A stretch of DNA of 64,000 nucleotides. It comes from Hemibagrus wyckioides (lineage: Eukaryota > Chordata > Actinopteri > Siluriformes > Bagridae). Within the stretch, counting starts at the first letter, position 1, and each line of letters opens with the position of its first letter. This document shows positions 48,006 to 61,005 of the stretch, in pieces. The notes beneath the pieces are model-generated. The model saw nothing but the letters and a program-made list of their open reading frames with translations. It made no database searches and was not told the origin of the DNA. The stretch is taken from the NCBI RefSeq assembly GCF_019097595.1, contig NC_080714.1:6172759-6236758 (forward strand), in the 5' to 3' direction. Made by a program: the position numbers and the translations under genes.

Positions 48006-51000
48006 CAGATCGTGGAAGTCCTCTCGGAAACATCATACCAGAATAAAATCTACAGCTTAAGTAATCTTTGCTACTGTAACCCGTTATTAAAGGTATATGC
48101 GAATTCCTTCTCTGGAACTTCCTAAGACTTTAAAAGACCTTGAAAGACAACAGAGAGTCTGGAGGGAAATATTTTTCTATGGGCTATAGTTGGCACAAAG
48201 CTCATAACCGAATACCAACCATAAATCCTTTCTTAAAGGTTCATGGAGTACATCCACCTGCTGGCCTTTACCGTGTTAAGTACATAATACATTTTGCAGA
48301 CTTTCGCCCAAAGGCACGATTAGACAATTAGACACACTACCGCAACCGCCACACACAAACCAGACGGTTCTATGGAAGGCTGATTCAGCTGAGATCCTGA
48401 CGTCAACTCTGGAACACGATGCCAAAGTCACACTGTAGCGAAGAAGCAGAAAAAAAACGAAGCAATTAATCTGGCTTTGGACAAAGACATAAGACATATA
48501 GGGACGTTCTGATCTCAGTCACTAAGAGACTGCCAGCAAAATAATGAAACTCTGTTTATGATTCAAATCAAAACAAGGCCAACAAACAAACCTGCCAAAG
48601 TACTCTTTGTCTCGGGTCTGGGGTTTTGCCTTTCTCTCTGGAAAACAGGTCCAGTGTGGATGTGTTCAGAGTTCATGCACACCGCCTTCATAAAGTTGTT
48701 TATGGGATGCAACTGATCTGTAAAGCAAAGCCTGAGAAATGTCTTCCCTCATGCCGTAATTATCATCACGTAGCAGGACCAGCAGTAACCTGCGGCGCTC
48801 AGGATTTCCCCACTTCAACCGTATTCTCCATGTTACTTATTGATTTTTTTATATAAATCCACTGAACCTCATTATGCACCACTTCACATAACCTGATCAG
48901 CAAATCCCTCTTACATAATCTCCCTGGCCTGTGTATTATCAACTTTGTACTTTGCTGCAAAACATTCCTCCAATCACAAATGACAGCAATAGCGAGCTGT
49001 TTACATGGTTCCTGTACCTCCTGCCCAGTGCTGTCGGCTTCGATGAACACTGTTTAAATTGTTCAGTATTTCTCAGCTTGAAAAATATGATTGGACTTTT
49101 CTGTCAAAAAAAAATGCGCCATATTCAACAAATGGTTCAAAGTAGTTATGGAGATGGACGGTAAAAAAAAAAACAAGGAACGAGGAAAACGTGTTTTTAT
49201 CACTTCGGAAATCAGATCGATCTGATTTGGGGTTGATCTGATTTGCTGCATATACAAACACGCTAATTAGGTTGGTAATTCTGTTTAAGAATTCTGATCC
49301 AAATAGATTTCAGATGAGCGAGGGGCGGGGGGGGAGGCGACGAAGGACTGGAAAGAGTTACAAAGTGCTTTCCCGAGCCAGACAGATTTCCAAATGGAAG
49401 TAATTCAGCACTGTTGATGCTCCACCTACAAAGCATGCATAAGTGCAAGGGTATGTGATACAATCCTTAAACTGGGAATTCAGTTTTTTTTTGTTCAGCT
49501 TTGTTTCTAGCGCTTATAACAACAGACCAAAACAATATGAGGAGACAACAAAAAGGAAGTGAGAAATCACTAAGGGTCAGGATCTTTAGAATCCGTAAAC
49601 TTTTGTGATTCCAGACTGAGACAGACGGCAAGAAAGACAGAATATCTGCTTAACGCAATGATGAGCAAGCAGGGGTCAAAAGTCAGCTTAGTGGTTTCGG
49701 TTGGCAGACGAGTATATAAGAAGTAATCTGTACCCTCGAGGCTGGACTGGTTCAAACAGACCAGGGGAAATATTTTCCAAATTCTGCCGGCATTTTGTTG
49801 ACAGCCGCCAGTGCCAATGCTACTTCTGTCTTATGTCTCAAAAGACAGACTAGTACAAAAGCTCCTTCAGAACTCCTTCAGAACGATCTGTTTGGCCACA
49901 AAATCATATTAGTCGCATTCTTCCCCAAAACGGATGATTTCATTTAGAAATCACATGAAGTCCACTGTACTCTGACGTTTGCCGTAGCTGTAACTGGCCC
50001 TATTCAATCCTTGTATGAATTTACAGCCATGGCATATGTAACATGTCACTTAGTTGCTGACAAAGCTTGGTCAAACACGCCAATGTTGTGGTTGGACGGG
50101 GCGGAGCAACTGATCTCAGCCGTCCGGATTCCAAAGCAAATTCGCAGCGGCTATTTCGAGACCGGGGCGAGCGAAATAGTGACAGTAAAAAAATCTACAG
50201 ATGTGTTTACGCTGAAATTGGACCTAAAGAACACCGCATTAATATCTTGGCTTCTGGTCGAGGTGCCGTAACGGTGGCTGGTGAGAAGACAGTCTTGGAG
50301 GGTTAACGTTGTGCAGACTGTGCGAAACGCTCAAGGCTAGCTAAAAGTAATCGACGTATTAGCAGAACAGTCTGAGCAGAAGGGGTTCTTGGGAGAAAAT
50401 GACAAACATGCTACACATCAGAGATGACGTACACAGTCTTGTTGTAAAAAAAATAAATAAATAAAAGGGACAAAGGTGTGGGCAAATAATTTTGAGATTT
50501 GTTGAAGATATAATATTTATATATTATAAGATATAAAGTTTAGTATTTTATGAATAGAGCTACTTTTAGTCTAAATCTTATAAACTAGTGATCCTCAAGC
50601 ATTCTTTGGTAAACGGTTATAACTTCCTCAAGAGCTTGTACCTGAAACTATTTCTCGAAGCAAAAAACTCTGATGTTGGTTCTACCCAGAACCGTTAACA
50701 GTAAGAAAGTCAGACCACAAAACCCTTTTTTTGTTTGTCCTTGATTGACCTTCTTTTCTAAGCAAGCCCCTGAAGAGCAATAACGAACTTTCTTTTCCAA
50801 TTATGTTCATATTAATACACATGAGGCGGACGGTTAAATCTGTCTGTTTGTCTCTCTGGGTCTAATACCTCTCTAATCTGTCAAAAAAAAATCGGAAAGT
50901 CCCACAGAACCTTCGCTCTGTTGTTTTCCACCACTCCCTGTGGTTCCTCCCACTATCCTCGGCCCAGCACAAATATTATCGGCGCACCATCCAGATCAAG

Positions 51001-53589
51001 CCTGAGGACTAGGTACAGAGTAAATGTATATAAATGGCGATGTGTTTAAACTGGGTCTGGACTTTTTTCTCATGATTAATTTGAAGAACAGCAGGAGCGA
51101 GTTCATATACTGTTGCATGTTATGCAATTCCCAGTTGCATCTGTGTCCCGTTCACTTTCTATGCTCGGGGTAAAGCCTGGCACCATGCGTCAGATTTCCT
51201 TTCAATGTGTGGGCAATTTTCTCATGAGAAAGAAGTTCTTTCAGCGTAACAAATCTAAACGCAGTCCGATTGTGTCTTTTTTGTCAATCCAACATTCGGT
51301 TATATTCAGGGGGAGTGAGGATTGATGAAAACTGTATGTCCTCCATCACTGCCTTGGGTATAAATAATGTCTTACAGGAACACAACAGGCCCTCCAGTGT
51401 ACATGTAGAACCTATTTAATGTAACATAAATCATCCATGTCCATTGTTGGGCCGCATCAACACGCCGGTAACCTCGTTTCCCTCTTAGATGTACTAAGTG
51501 ACAGGTATTGTACTGGGACTATATGGTGGTCAACTCAGTAAATCACTCGAATTTCTCACTGGGGAAACCTGAATGCGGAAGTGACCTCAGAGAAATATTT
51601 CCACTCTTGTTTCTTTAGGCGCAGTCATAGATGGTGCTGATTTTTTTTTTCCTTTTTGGATAGTTTCGGTCTACGTTTCAATTTGGCTGTAAAAACAGAA
51701 CAGCGGGTCCATTGAGACTCTCGGCACACGCAGTCACCCGTGTTGGAGTTAATATATAGCCCCTAAAATGCAAACAGAAAGGGTGTGTACTGTTGACTGA
51801 GTCAAAGGGCAAAAGGTTTCGTGACATATGAAGAGAGGCGCAAATTAAGTATTGGCTTGTGGTGTGAGGGTTGAGTGTTCTCGTCACGTCTCACCTAGCG
51901 ATAGCGATGTTAGCTAGGTTTATGCGGCAGTAATTAAATCCCATGATTGCCAGACAGCTTTACGCCTCGATTACATAATTATTATTGCGTCTATGGATCT
52001 TTGTGCACGTCTTCGGAAACCGACGGTACGTGTTGCAGTGGTGTAATATGTGTAATCATCCAGCTAAACAACTGCATATTTATTACGTCAATCGAAAGCA
52101 ATTACAGCTCAGCACCAAGCGACGGCTAGCAAGGAAATGAGTGGGATAATTCTGATTAGCTACAGATGGTTAGGATGTACGCAGTGTCGTCGTTTACACC
52201 TGGTCTTTTCATGCGTATTGTATTTGGAGTGAATTCTGGTAGATTTTATCGATACGCAGCGCCGGATAGCCGTATCGCCTTCACTATGCTGATTCCCTCT
52301 TAACACTTGTTTCTACTGTATGTCTTCCCTCATTTGACATCGTTTTATGCTAAAAGGATGGAAATCAGGAAATTTGAATTCCTTTGAGATGTCAGATTCG
52401 GCCCTCGTGGACCAAAGCCGTTATGTTGTGTTTGGAGACCTTTCACCTGTCAGATTTACACGCTTATGAATCTGATTAAAATGCGTCTCACGCTTCGAGG
52501 TACAGCTCGAGCGCTGCAAATTAGATCTGCTTTAAATGCACCGTCTGTCTAAGACACTCGAGTCACAGAAAAAGTCCAGGTTTAAACAGGGTCAAAGCGT
52601 CTGCTGGGTGACTAAATGGAAATGATGCTGATGTTTGAAACATCTTAGTGTGTCTGAGCTGAAAATAGCGGTCTGGCTATAAAAATAAAACACGGTGAAG
52701 TGATTTTTCACAACTTGAATCGTTCCCCAAATCCTAAATCTTAATAAGAAATCAAAAATGTAAAGATAAGAAATAAAAAGAATAAAGAAAGCAAGTGGAA
52801 AATCCACAGGAAAATGAGACGGGTTTTTCTTTGTTGTTGTTGTTGTTTGGGAGAGTTGTATGTAACTGTGAGAAGGGATAGAAACATGACCCATTACACC
52901 GGGTTGATACGATTCTTTCTCTTGCTGATTTCGAAAAACGAGTCGCTGATCAAGATCAAAGGTCCAGAGATTAAACATGTGGTTGCACATCTGCCCCTTG
53001 CTCTTTTCAATCTTTATGCTTAGAAGATAATAGAAGCTAAAAAAAAAATGTATTGGAAATGTACATGGCCAAAAAAGATAATTAATTAAAAAATAATAAT
53101 AATAATTCCATTTTAATTATCCATTTTATCCTTAAATTACTATAATTAAAAATTAAAATAGCCCTGATCTGCAAGATCACATGAGTGTTTAATAGAGTAC
53201 TTTTTATTATGGATTTTATTTTTGGAATAAATGGCAGGCACACTTATCTAGCATTTTTTTTTTTTTTTAATTATGATTTATTATTTATTTAAACAAAATT
53301 TATTTCGTTTCTTTAATTATTAATTCTTGACATCTTTTAACAAGATGACATGCGCCTATATTTGTTGTGGCTTTATTAGTATAATCGCATTACATATTAT
53401 ACTTTTTTTCAAGCAGTGCCTAAAATTCACCGATTTCACCTCTTCTTCATCAGGAATTTCTTTCTAGAAAGTTCTTCCAATAATTTACGCATATACACAA
53501 AGTCATGATACTGTCTATACACCACTAAAGGTATCGTGTTAACAGTGTTTCTTTTTATTAGATTATTTTCTTATCATGGTATAGCATGT
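48006..53589. other. Non-coding interval, no gene seen
   Basis: About 5.6 kb of mixed DNA without a recognised repeat or exon. Open frames are under about 135 codons, are scattered on both strands, and do not resemble any protein family I know. Poly-T runs lie near 53257. Confidence 0.45.
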
Positions 53590-53925
53590 GGTGGCTCTGT
53601 AGTGCATCATCAGGTGCAGTAGAACTGGCACCTCACAACTCCAAGGTTCCTGTCAGGCTTAGGTTACTGCCTGTGTGGGGTTTTGCATGTTGTTCTGATA
53701 TCCGTGTGGGTTTCCTCCAGGCTCTAAAGGGGTTCTACGTCCAGTAGGTGGATTAACTGCTTGATGTTGTGAATGTGTGTGAGTGTGCATGAAGTCTTGA
53801 TGACGGACTGGCATCCCATCCAGCGTGTTTCCTTCTTGCACCCGGTGTTGCCGGGATTGTCTCCAGATCCAGGACACTGACCGGGATAAAGCACTTAAGC
53901 TTGATGAATGAAGGAATGATTACAG
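53590..53925. mobile_element. Dispersed teleost retroelement-type repeat
   Basis: 'gtgtgggtttcctccaggct', 'gactggcatcccatccagcg', 'ttgccgggattgtctccaga' and 'gggataaagcacttaag' match, from memory, a common fish repeat. It is the same family as 11680 and 36640, here in the opposite orientation. It ends in 'gatgaatgaaggaatgat'. Confidence 0.7.
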
Positions 53926-54050
53926 TTCCTGTACCGTGACCTGTTCTGCAGCTGCTTCTACCCTCTCGAGTCCTGGAGTAGCGCCTCTAGGAATCAACCC
54001 TGACCAGGATGAAGCAGTGCAGTTACTGAAAGATGGATGAATGATGAATG
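53926..54050. mobile_element. Second, diverged tail copy of the preceding repeat
   Basis: 'tgaccaggatgaagcagtgc' followed by 'gaaagatggatgaatgatga' resembles the 3' end of the 53590 element, suggesting a tandem or nested second copy. Confidence 0.4.
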
Positions 54051-54662
54051 GTATACCATTTTACTGATCAACCGTCACACCGTTTATTGTCTCCAAATGA
54101 TTTTTCAAAATGGATCCTTTACATCATTCCCTCATAACAGGGCCATTGAGTTTAATGGTCTCAGATATCCCTCTGGCCTTTTTAAAGAATAGTCTTGAAA
54201 GTAAAAATGAAAAAAAAAAAAAAAAAGCAAGCAGCAGAACTGCAAGTGGGAAAAAACACAGGGAAAGGTTTGAGATGAGTTAGCAGAATGGTAATATGAA
54301 GAAACATTAGACACGAGCCAGGTGGCCATTATGGGCCCGGCAGCAAAGAGAGACTTGATTCAAATATTTTCAGACCATCAATCATGGAAATCAGCAGACG
54401 TCTGGGTCTGACACCTCACTGGCGCGTTTTACCAAATACAGCAGCAGTCCATGGAACAGCATGAAATCAATCAATTTACTTACAACGGGAACAATTATTC
54501 ACAATGATTAATTGGTCTATATTTTTAAGTGCGGACACAAACGCAGAGGTAATCTGATTAATCGAGCTGAAAAACGTCAGTAGAGGACTTGGATCAAGCT
54601 TAGGCAAGGTCTAGGCAATATATTGTTTCTTGTCATATATGACACCCTACCATTTACTGAAA

Positions 54663-54699
<37 letters not shown>

Positions 54700-56146
54700 C
54701 TACCAGGGCCAGCAGATTAGCCTTGGCTATGTACAGAGACTTAATTAAAGTGTTTAAGGTCGCTATAGCGGAAAAATCATTGGATATACACCAGGACGAG
54801 ACCAGGCAAAGTTTTTTGTTTTTTTTTCCTTCAGCCGTCTAGCAGATTTGGTGAGCCTGTAGCCTCGGATTCATGTTCTTGGCTGATATGACTGGAACCC
54901 GATGTGGTGCTCTACAGTTGTAGCTCATTCGCCTTATGGGTTTTGGCATGTTGAGATGTTTTTCTGCTCATCATGGTTGTAAAGAGTGGTTACAGACGTT
55001 GTGACTTCCTGTCAGGTCAAACCAGTCCAGCCATTTTTCCTTCACCAGTAAACACTTTTCATCGTTTAGATCTGATTAATCCGAAGGCAGGATTTGGTGG
55101 TGGTGTAATGTGAAATTATTAAACCTCGATTCTGGAGTGCTAGATCCAAGCTTCTGAGTGCTCCTCTGAAACGAGATCCTGTACACAAACACGCAAGTTA
55201 TGCAAGCTGAGTTAGCATCATGAGGCCTGTGATTATTTACATATGGCACATGCATCATATTTAAGTAACGTTACCTTAATTATCTTTTCTATTTACGCGT
55301 TTACATCCAACAACACGCCATTTTCCCGACCAGTCGAGGGGTTAAGCTCCTTGTTTAAAGACTCCAACCGCAGCCATCTGAAGTTGTGACCCGAGATTTA
55401 AACAAGTGCGCAGAAACGTAACCACTTTAGCGTCGCTGTCAGTCAAAAGTCCGCCGCTTCTCTAGCCTACCAGGTGCAAAAACAAGGCTTTAAAATGACA
55501 TCACTCACGATGGGATCTGCACTCTCTCCTATGCCTTGGAGGATTGAACTAAAGGGCCTGGCCCTCTCTGAACATTTCTTAGTTTGACCTCCCCCGCTAA
55601 CCCCCCTCCCCCCTCCACCCACCCACCCAAACTTTTCCCTCTGATAGGACATAAACGCTGGGTATTGTTTATCTGTTCCTGTGGAGACATGTACAGTACA
55701 GTAGCTGCGATAGGATCGGAATCTGCGGCATTCCGAGTGATGAAGGGAGCGGTGATGAGATCAGCCGTGGAGGGAGGGGAACGGCATGAAGGGGAAAAAG
55801 ATGAGCGACGGCATATGTTACAGGGACGAGGGATATGTGATATGCTCCCGACACTGTATTGCAGATCACTATAACTTTTTTTTGTTTTTTTTAAAACACA
55901 GTCAAATTTCAGACAGGATGCTTGAAGGGAAAAGTAGGAAAGGATATGTGGGAGGTTTAAGCTTTAAACTTAAAACCTAGCACTAATGCCGTAGTCATGT
56001 GCTGCATTTTCTGTCATCTCCAAGTCGTTCCCCGGTTGCCAAGTTCAACAGGACAGCCAAGCAGATGAGAAAACTGGCTTTAAATATATGGATGTTTAAG
56101 CAATGAGACCACAGATTTGAGATATTTTGACAAAGAAAACAGAGTA

Positions 56147-56149
<3 letters not shown>
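54051..56149. other. Non-coding interval with simple repeats
   Basis: Includes a poly-A run at about 54211-54226, a (TA)n at about 54666-54697, and a C-rich stretch near 55600-55630. No gene is seen. Confidence 0.45.
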
Positions 56150-56178
<29 letters not shown>

Positions 56179-56179
56179 C
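56150..56179. repeat. (GA)n microsatellite
   Basis: Pure GA run. Confidence 0.93.
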
Positions 56180-56700
56180 TTCAGGCTTTAGCAATAATAC
56201 AGCATTTTTAGGTCGTATCTATTGGGGAATAAAGTAGGTTATGCACACTATAAAAAAACACTCGAGCATTTAACAGTGTTGCAACACAGTAAACATCTGA
56301 GAGCAGTCAGTTAATCAGTTGTTGAATAGAAAGCTCTTTGACAAACACTTGTATAACATGTTTCCTTATTGAATTACGCTGTTTGTGGCCCCACCAGTGA
56401 TCAGCGCTGTAACTCCAGCGTGTTCCAGTTCTTTAACAGAATTGCCATCATTTTATCATCTCATTACGCCGCAGTTCAGTGGAGCGTGACAGAATTTGTC
56501 ATTTGTCATTTCAATTGCTTTCTGATTTCTCGTGTGTTTCACATCAAAGTAAGGAACAGAACATGAGTGTTTTATGTCTTTAATACTGTACCACAGTTGC
56601 CAAGAATGACTTGATGCTTATTAAAGAATGACATTTTATAGTTTCTAATCTGTTTAAAGTTACAGTTGATGACCACAAAAAGTCCCACAAACAATCCTGC
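56180..56700. other. Non-coding interval, no gene seen
   Basis: AT-rich, no recognised feature. Confidence 0.45.
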
Positions 56701-57241
56701 TCACCTGCCGCTCTCTCTCCTCTCTCTGTCCTCTCTCTGTCTGTCTCTCTCTCTCTCTCTTCTCCTTCGTTCTTCTCCCTCTTTTGTCCCCCTCCCTTGC
56801 TCTTTTCGCCCTATTTCTTCTCTCTCTTCTTCTCTCTCTCTCTCTCTCTTTTTCTCCCTCCTCTCTCATCGTCTCTCTTCCATTCCTCTTTCTCTCTCTC
56901 ACTTTTTCTCCCTCCTCTCCCTTTTCTCTCTACTTCTCTACCTTGCTCTGTTCGCCTTCTTTCCTCTCCCTCTTTCTTCTCTCTCGTCCTTCTCTCTTCC
57001 CTCTCCCCCCCCCCTCTCTTTGTCACTTTTCTCTTTACCTCTCTCTTCTCTCCCTCATTCTTCTCCCTCTTTTGTCTCTCTCATCTTTCTCTCTTTCTTC
57101 TCTCTCATCGTCTCTTCCCTTCTTCTTTCTCTCTCTTTTTCTCCCTCCTCTCTCAGTGTCTCTTTTCTCTCTACTTCTCTCCCTTACTCTGTTCACCCTC
57201 TTTTTTCCCCCTCTTTCTTCTCTCTCATCCTTCTCTCTTCC

Positions 57242-57272
<31 letters not shown>

Positions 57273-57545
57273 CCCCCTCCTATCTCTTTGTCACTTTTCT
57301 CTTTACCGCTCTCTTTCCTCCCTCATTCTTCTCCCTCTTTTGTCTCTCTCATCTCCCCCCCTTGCTCCTTTCACCCTATTTCTTCTCTCTCTTTCTTCTC
57401 TCTCATCATCTCTCTTCCCTTCCTCTTTCTCTCTCTCTCTCTCTGTGTCTCTTTTCTCGCTACTTCTCTCCCTTGCTCTGTTCACCCTATTTCTTCTCCC
57501 TCTTTCTTCTCTCTCATCCTTCTCTCTTCCCTCTCTCTCTCTCCC
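56701..57545. repeat. Polypyrimidine tract of about 845 bp with internal tandem repetition
   Basis: The plus strand is almost only C and T, so stop codons are absent and frames of up to 314 codons are open in all three phases. Internal repetition is visible: 'ttgctctgttcaccctattt' at 57473 resembles 'cttactctgttcaccctctt' at 57183, 'cttgctcctttcaccctatt' at 57361 and 'cttgctcttttcgccctatt' at 56797. 'cctctttcttctctctcatc' recurs between them. This is a compound microsatellite/minisatellite, not a gene. Confidence 0.93.
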
Positions 57546-57967
57546 TACTGCAAAATCACAAAATGTCCTCTATCTTGAAGACTTTCCAATGGCAGAAACC
57601 TTACTAGTGACACTGGTTTTTCGATTACTGCGGACCATCAAAAAAAGTCAACAAGCAGATGAAACTGACTTTCTGAACCGAGAAAACAGTGCTGTATTAA
57701 TACAAACAAACAAACAAATAAACAAACAAGCAAATAAATAAAAATTTATTGTATCGTGTCATTTTAAACTTCAGACTTTATCTAGTGCACAGACAACACT
57801 TTCTACTTAAAGGTCGACGGCTAAATGGTTAAAAGATGAATAATCCGTCTTCTGTCTTCATTTGGGATAGAAGGTACACGTTAGAAAGCAAAGGAGTTAC
57901 AGATGGTTTAAGGATGCCTGCTCTTGCGTGCTGCTCATGATTTGTCCATTAATTTTCATGATTTCTC

Positions 57968-57969
<2 letters not shown>
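57546..57969. other. Non-coding interval, no gene seen
   Basis: Ordinary DNA with an (AAAC/AAAT)-type run near 57703-57740. Confidence 0.5.

Positions 57970-58014
<45 letters not shown>
57970..58014. repeat. (GA)n microsatellite
   Basis: A pure GA run of about 21 units. Confidence 0.95.
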
Positions 58015-58015
<1 letters not shown>

Positions 58016-59198
58016 AGCTTTCAAGGAAACCAAGCCCTCCTTTTCAGTTCTGCTAAGATGAAGCTATAGATTAAAAACGAATCATATATGGAAGAAATGC
58101 ATGAGTGTCTGGCAAAGCTTCTAAGAAAATCTCCTTCTATTTCTTTTCTCTAGTTCCACCGTACATGGGCTGGGAGAATGAGAAGAAGAGAAGCTGAAAT
58201 ACAGAGCGAGAGAAAGAAAGAAAGAAACAGAGAAGACTAATTTCAGCTGAGATTGGAGAAACTTTCTGGCCGGCAGAACCGCGGACTGCAAGGAGCCACA
58301 AAAGCAACCTTTTAAATGACTGCGATGAAATACACAAACAAGATAAACCAAATGGGAACGGCTGATCGGACGGTGGCACGCACAGAGACGGCGCGCGCAC
58401 AAGAGCGGATGGACAGCGGGGAGCGCGTCCAGGCTGCTATTACTCTTGGCCTTTAGGGAAAATAACTGGATTAAACCAGTTAAGCTGGGCCGGTGTGATG
58501 GACAACGATCTATAAGGGGTTGGTGGAAGCCAAGTTGGATCCGGAGTAGTCTCTGAGCACTCCGAATTTTCTCACAGGCCGACATCGTTCCAGCAACTTT
58601 CTATCTTTTTCCCAAAAAACAAAGACACAAACACTTATGGCGCACAAAACAAGACTTTTTATTATTATTATTTTTTCTTTTTCCTTTTTTTTGGAAGCAC
58701 AAACAGATGTGATTTTTAGAATACAGAAAGTAGTGGTTGAAAGCAAATTTTGTACTTCATGTTAAATTATTTCCTATTTATTTTTTATCCCCTGATGTTA
58801 CCTGTGAATGTGCTTTATCAGAGTTTATCAGAACGATACATGTATTCATGTCGTACAGGTTCGCGTCTGTTCACCGACATATACAGCTAATAGTATGGTA
58901 GCTAATGTTTTCTGTGTTTTTTGTTTTTGCATCTTTTATAAGCTGCAAACACCATGTGCACAAAAAAAACAACAAAAAAAACAAAAAACAAACAACCCTC
59001 AAACCCTTTGGCTCCACAAAAAAAAAAAAAAACAACTAAAAAGGAAAAAAAAGAGGAGAATTTCTTTCTTTTTCTCTACTTTTCATTCCCTTTCAGAGCT
59101 GCTAACATTTTTGAATTTCTTTCATAGGCAAAAAGACTGATGATGCGTATCGGTGGTCTGATCCCAAAGGCATGACGCACGATATTATTATTATTCTG

Positions 59199-59202
<4 letters not shown>
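58015..59202. other. Non-coding interval, no gene seen
   Basis: A short CpG-richer patch at about 58360-58440 sits in otherwise ordinary DNA. A-rich runs lie at about 58960-59050. A 154-codon antisense frame (58121-58585) has no recognisable domain. Confidence 0.4.

Positions 59203-59262
<60 letters not shown>
59203..59262. repeat. (TA)n microsatellite
   Basis: About 30 uninterrupted TA units. Confidence 0.97.
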
Positions 59263-59265
<3 letters not shown>

Positions 59266-59715
59266 ACAAATAGCTTTTCATACTAACAAAACATCCTGAT
59301 ATAGAATTTATTCTAACATTAAAAGAAAAGAAAGAGAAAAAAAACCCCAACAACATAGGAAGAACAGATGACGCTTTTTCACGTGTTTCATTGTCAGGTG
59401 CAATTGCTGAGGATTTCAATTTCCGCCAGGAAAAGTAAACGAAAATGAATAATAATAGGATAAGATGTATTAAATGCAACGACGGACACACTTTCTGTGG
59501 ATCTCAGGATATTTGTTGTGCCCTCTGATACAGTTCTGTTTTTTATTATTATTATTATTATTATTTTTATATATATATGTATATATATTTTTTTTTTTCT
59601 TCAGAGGAATCAGTCGGTAGCATCCATACTGCTTTTTGAGCTCTGTACATAATTCCTTCTTCAATGTGATTTTCTTGTAACATTATCGGAGCAGAATAAT
59701 AACAGGAAATATGTA
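59263..59715. other. Non-coding interval, no gene seen
   Basis: AT-rich, with a short (ATT)n and (TA)n cluster at about 59540-59590. Confidence 0.5.
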
Positions 59716-59716
59716 A

Positions 59717-59775
<59 letters not shown>

Positions 59776-59778
59776 ATA
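59716..59778. repeat. (AAAT)n microsatellite
   Basis: About 15 AAAT units with almost no interruption. Confidence 0.97.
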
Positions 59779-60175
59779 TCCAGGGCTGCACAATTATGTT
59801 TGAAAAATATTATTTTTTATTATATCTTTTATTTTTTCAGTGTTGTCATTGTGGTCTTTATCAGTTTGTTATTGTGTTAGAAAGTGATCTATATATAATA
59901 AAGCCGAATCCTGGAGTTATGAGCCGTTCTCCAGAGAGATTGAAACATTATGCTGAAGCTTAAACTCAAGCTGATCCCTTAATGCTAAAACACAGACATG
60001 TGACAGAATATTCGAAACCAAAAATGCCTTATTTCAGCGTAAGTGTACCACTATATACAACATCCGGCATTGATTGAGATTGTATGATTAATTATGCAGC
60101 CCTATAAAAATATATATTATAAATAAATAAAGTTAAAACTCTTAAGAGTCAGATTCCATTTTGTTGATGGTTGGT
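59779..60175. other. Non-coding interval, no gene seen
   Basis: AT-rich DNA leading into the purine-rich domain. Confidence 0.5.
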
Positions 60176-60527
60176 TGGTTGGTTGGGGAAAGAGGGAGGA
60201 AAGAGAAAGGGAAGGAAAGAAGGAAGAAGGTAAAGGGATGGGAGGAAAAGAGGAGAAAGAAAGGAACTGAGGCAGACAAAGAAAGCAAGCAGTGAAAGAA
60301 AGAAAGGAGAAAAGGAAATGAAAAAGGGAAGCAACAGAAAGAAAGAAGTGAGTTAAGGGAAGGAAGGAATGAATGAAGGAAGGAACGAATGAAGGAGGGC
60401 AGGTTTAAAGAAAGCTAGGGTAGGAAGGAAAGGTAAGGGAAAAAAGGAAAGAACAAAAAAAGGAGTAGGAAAGGAAGGAAGGAAGGAAGGAAGGGCAGGT
60501 TAAATGAATGGTAGAAAGGAAAGAAAG

Positions 60528-60597
<70 letters not shown>

Positions 60598-60624
60598 GGA
60601 AGGTTGAATGAATGGTAGGGTACA

Positions 60625-60683
<59 letters not shown>

Positions 60684-61005
60684 GAAAGTGACCTTGAAGA
60701 ATGGTAGTTAAGGGAAGGAAGGAAGGAAGGAAGGAAGGAAGGAAGGAATAAAAGACGGAAGGAAAAAATTAGATTGAACTCAAAGAAAGATTGAAGTTAA
60801 GGGAAGGAAGGAGGAAAGGAATGAAGGAAGAGAGAAAAGAAGGAAGGAAGGAAGGAAGGAAGGAAGGAAGGAAGGAAAGTGAACTTTAAGAAACAGAAGC
60901 TAAGGGAAGGAAGGAAGGCAGGAAGGAAGGAAGGGAGGTGAACTTAAAAAAAAGTTAGAAACTAAGGGATGGAAGAAAAGGAAAGAGGAAGAACTGAAAG
61001 TAAGA
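60176..61005. repeat. Compound (GGAA)n/(GAAA)n purine tract
   Basis: About 830 bp almost entirely of A and G on the plus strand. It has long pure (GAAA)n blocks near 60530-60595 and 60625-60680 and (GGAA)n blocks near 60715-60746 and 60840-60876. Spacer phrases 'ttgaatgaatggtaggg' and 'ggaaagaacaaaaaaaggag' recur, in diverged form, in the 62.1-63.0 kb domain. Confidence 0.93.

Noticed and set aside
56666..57741. Open frames of 264-314 codons
   Set aside because: They lie in a C/T-only tract where stop codons cannot form. All three phases are open and the peptides are Ser/Leu/Phe/Pro low complexity.
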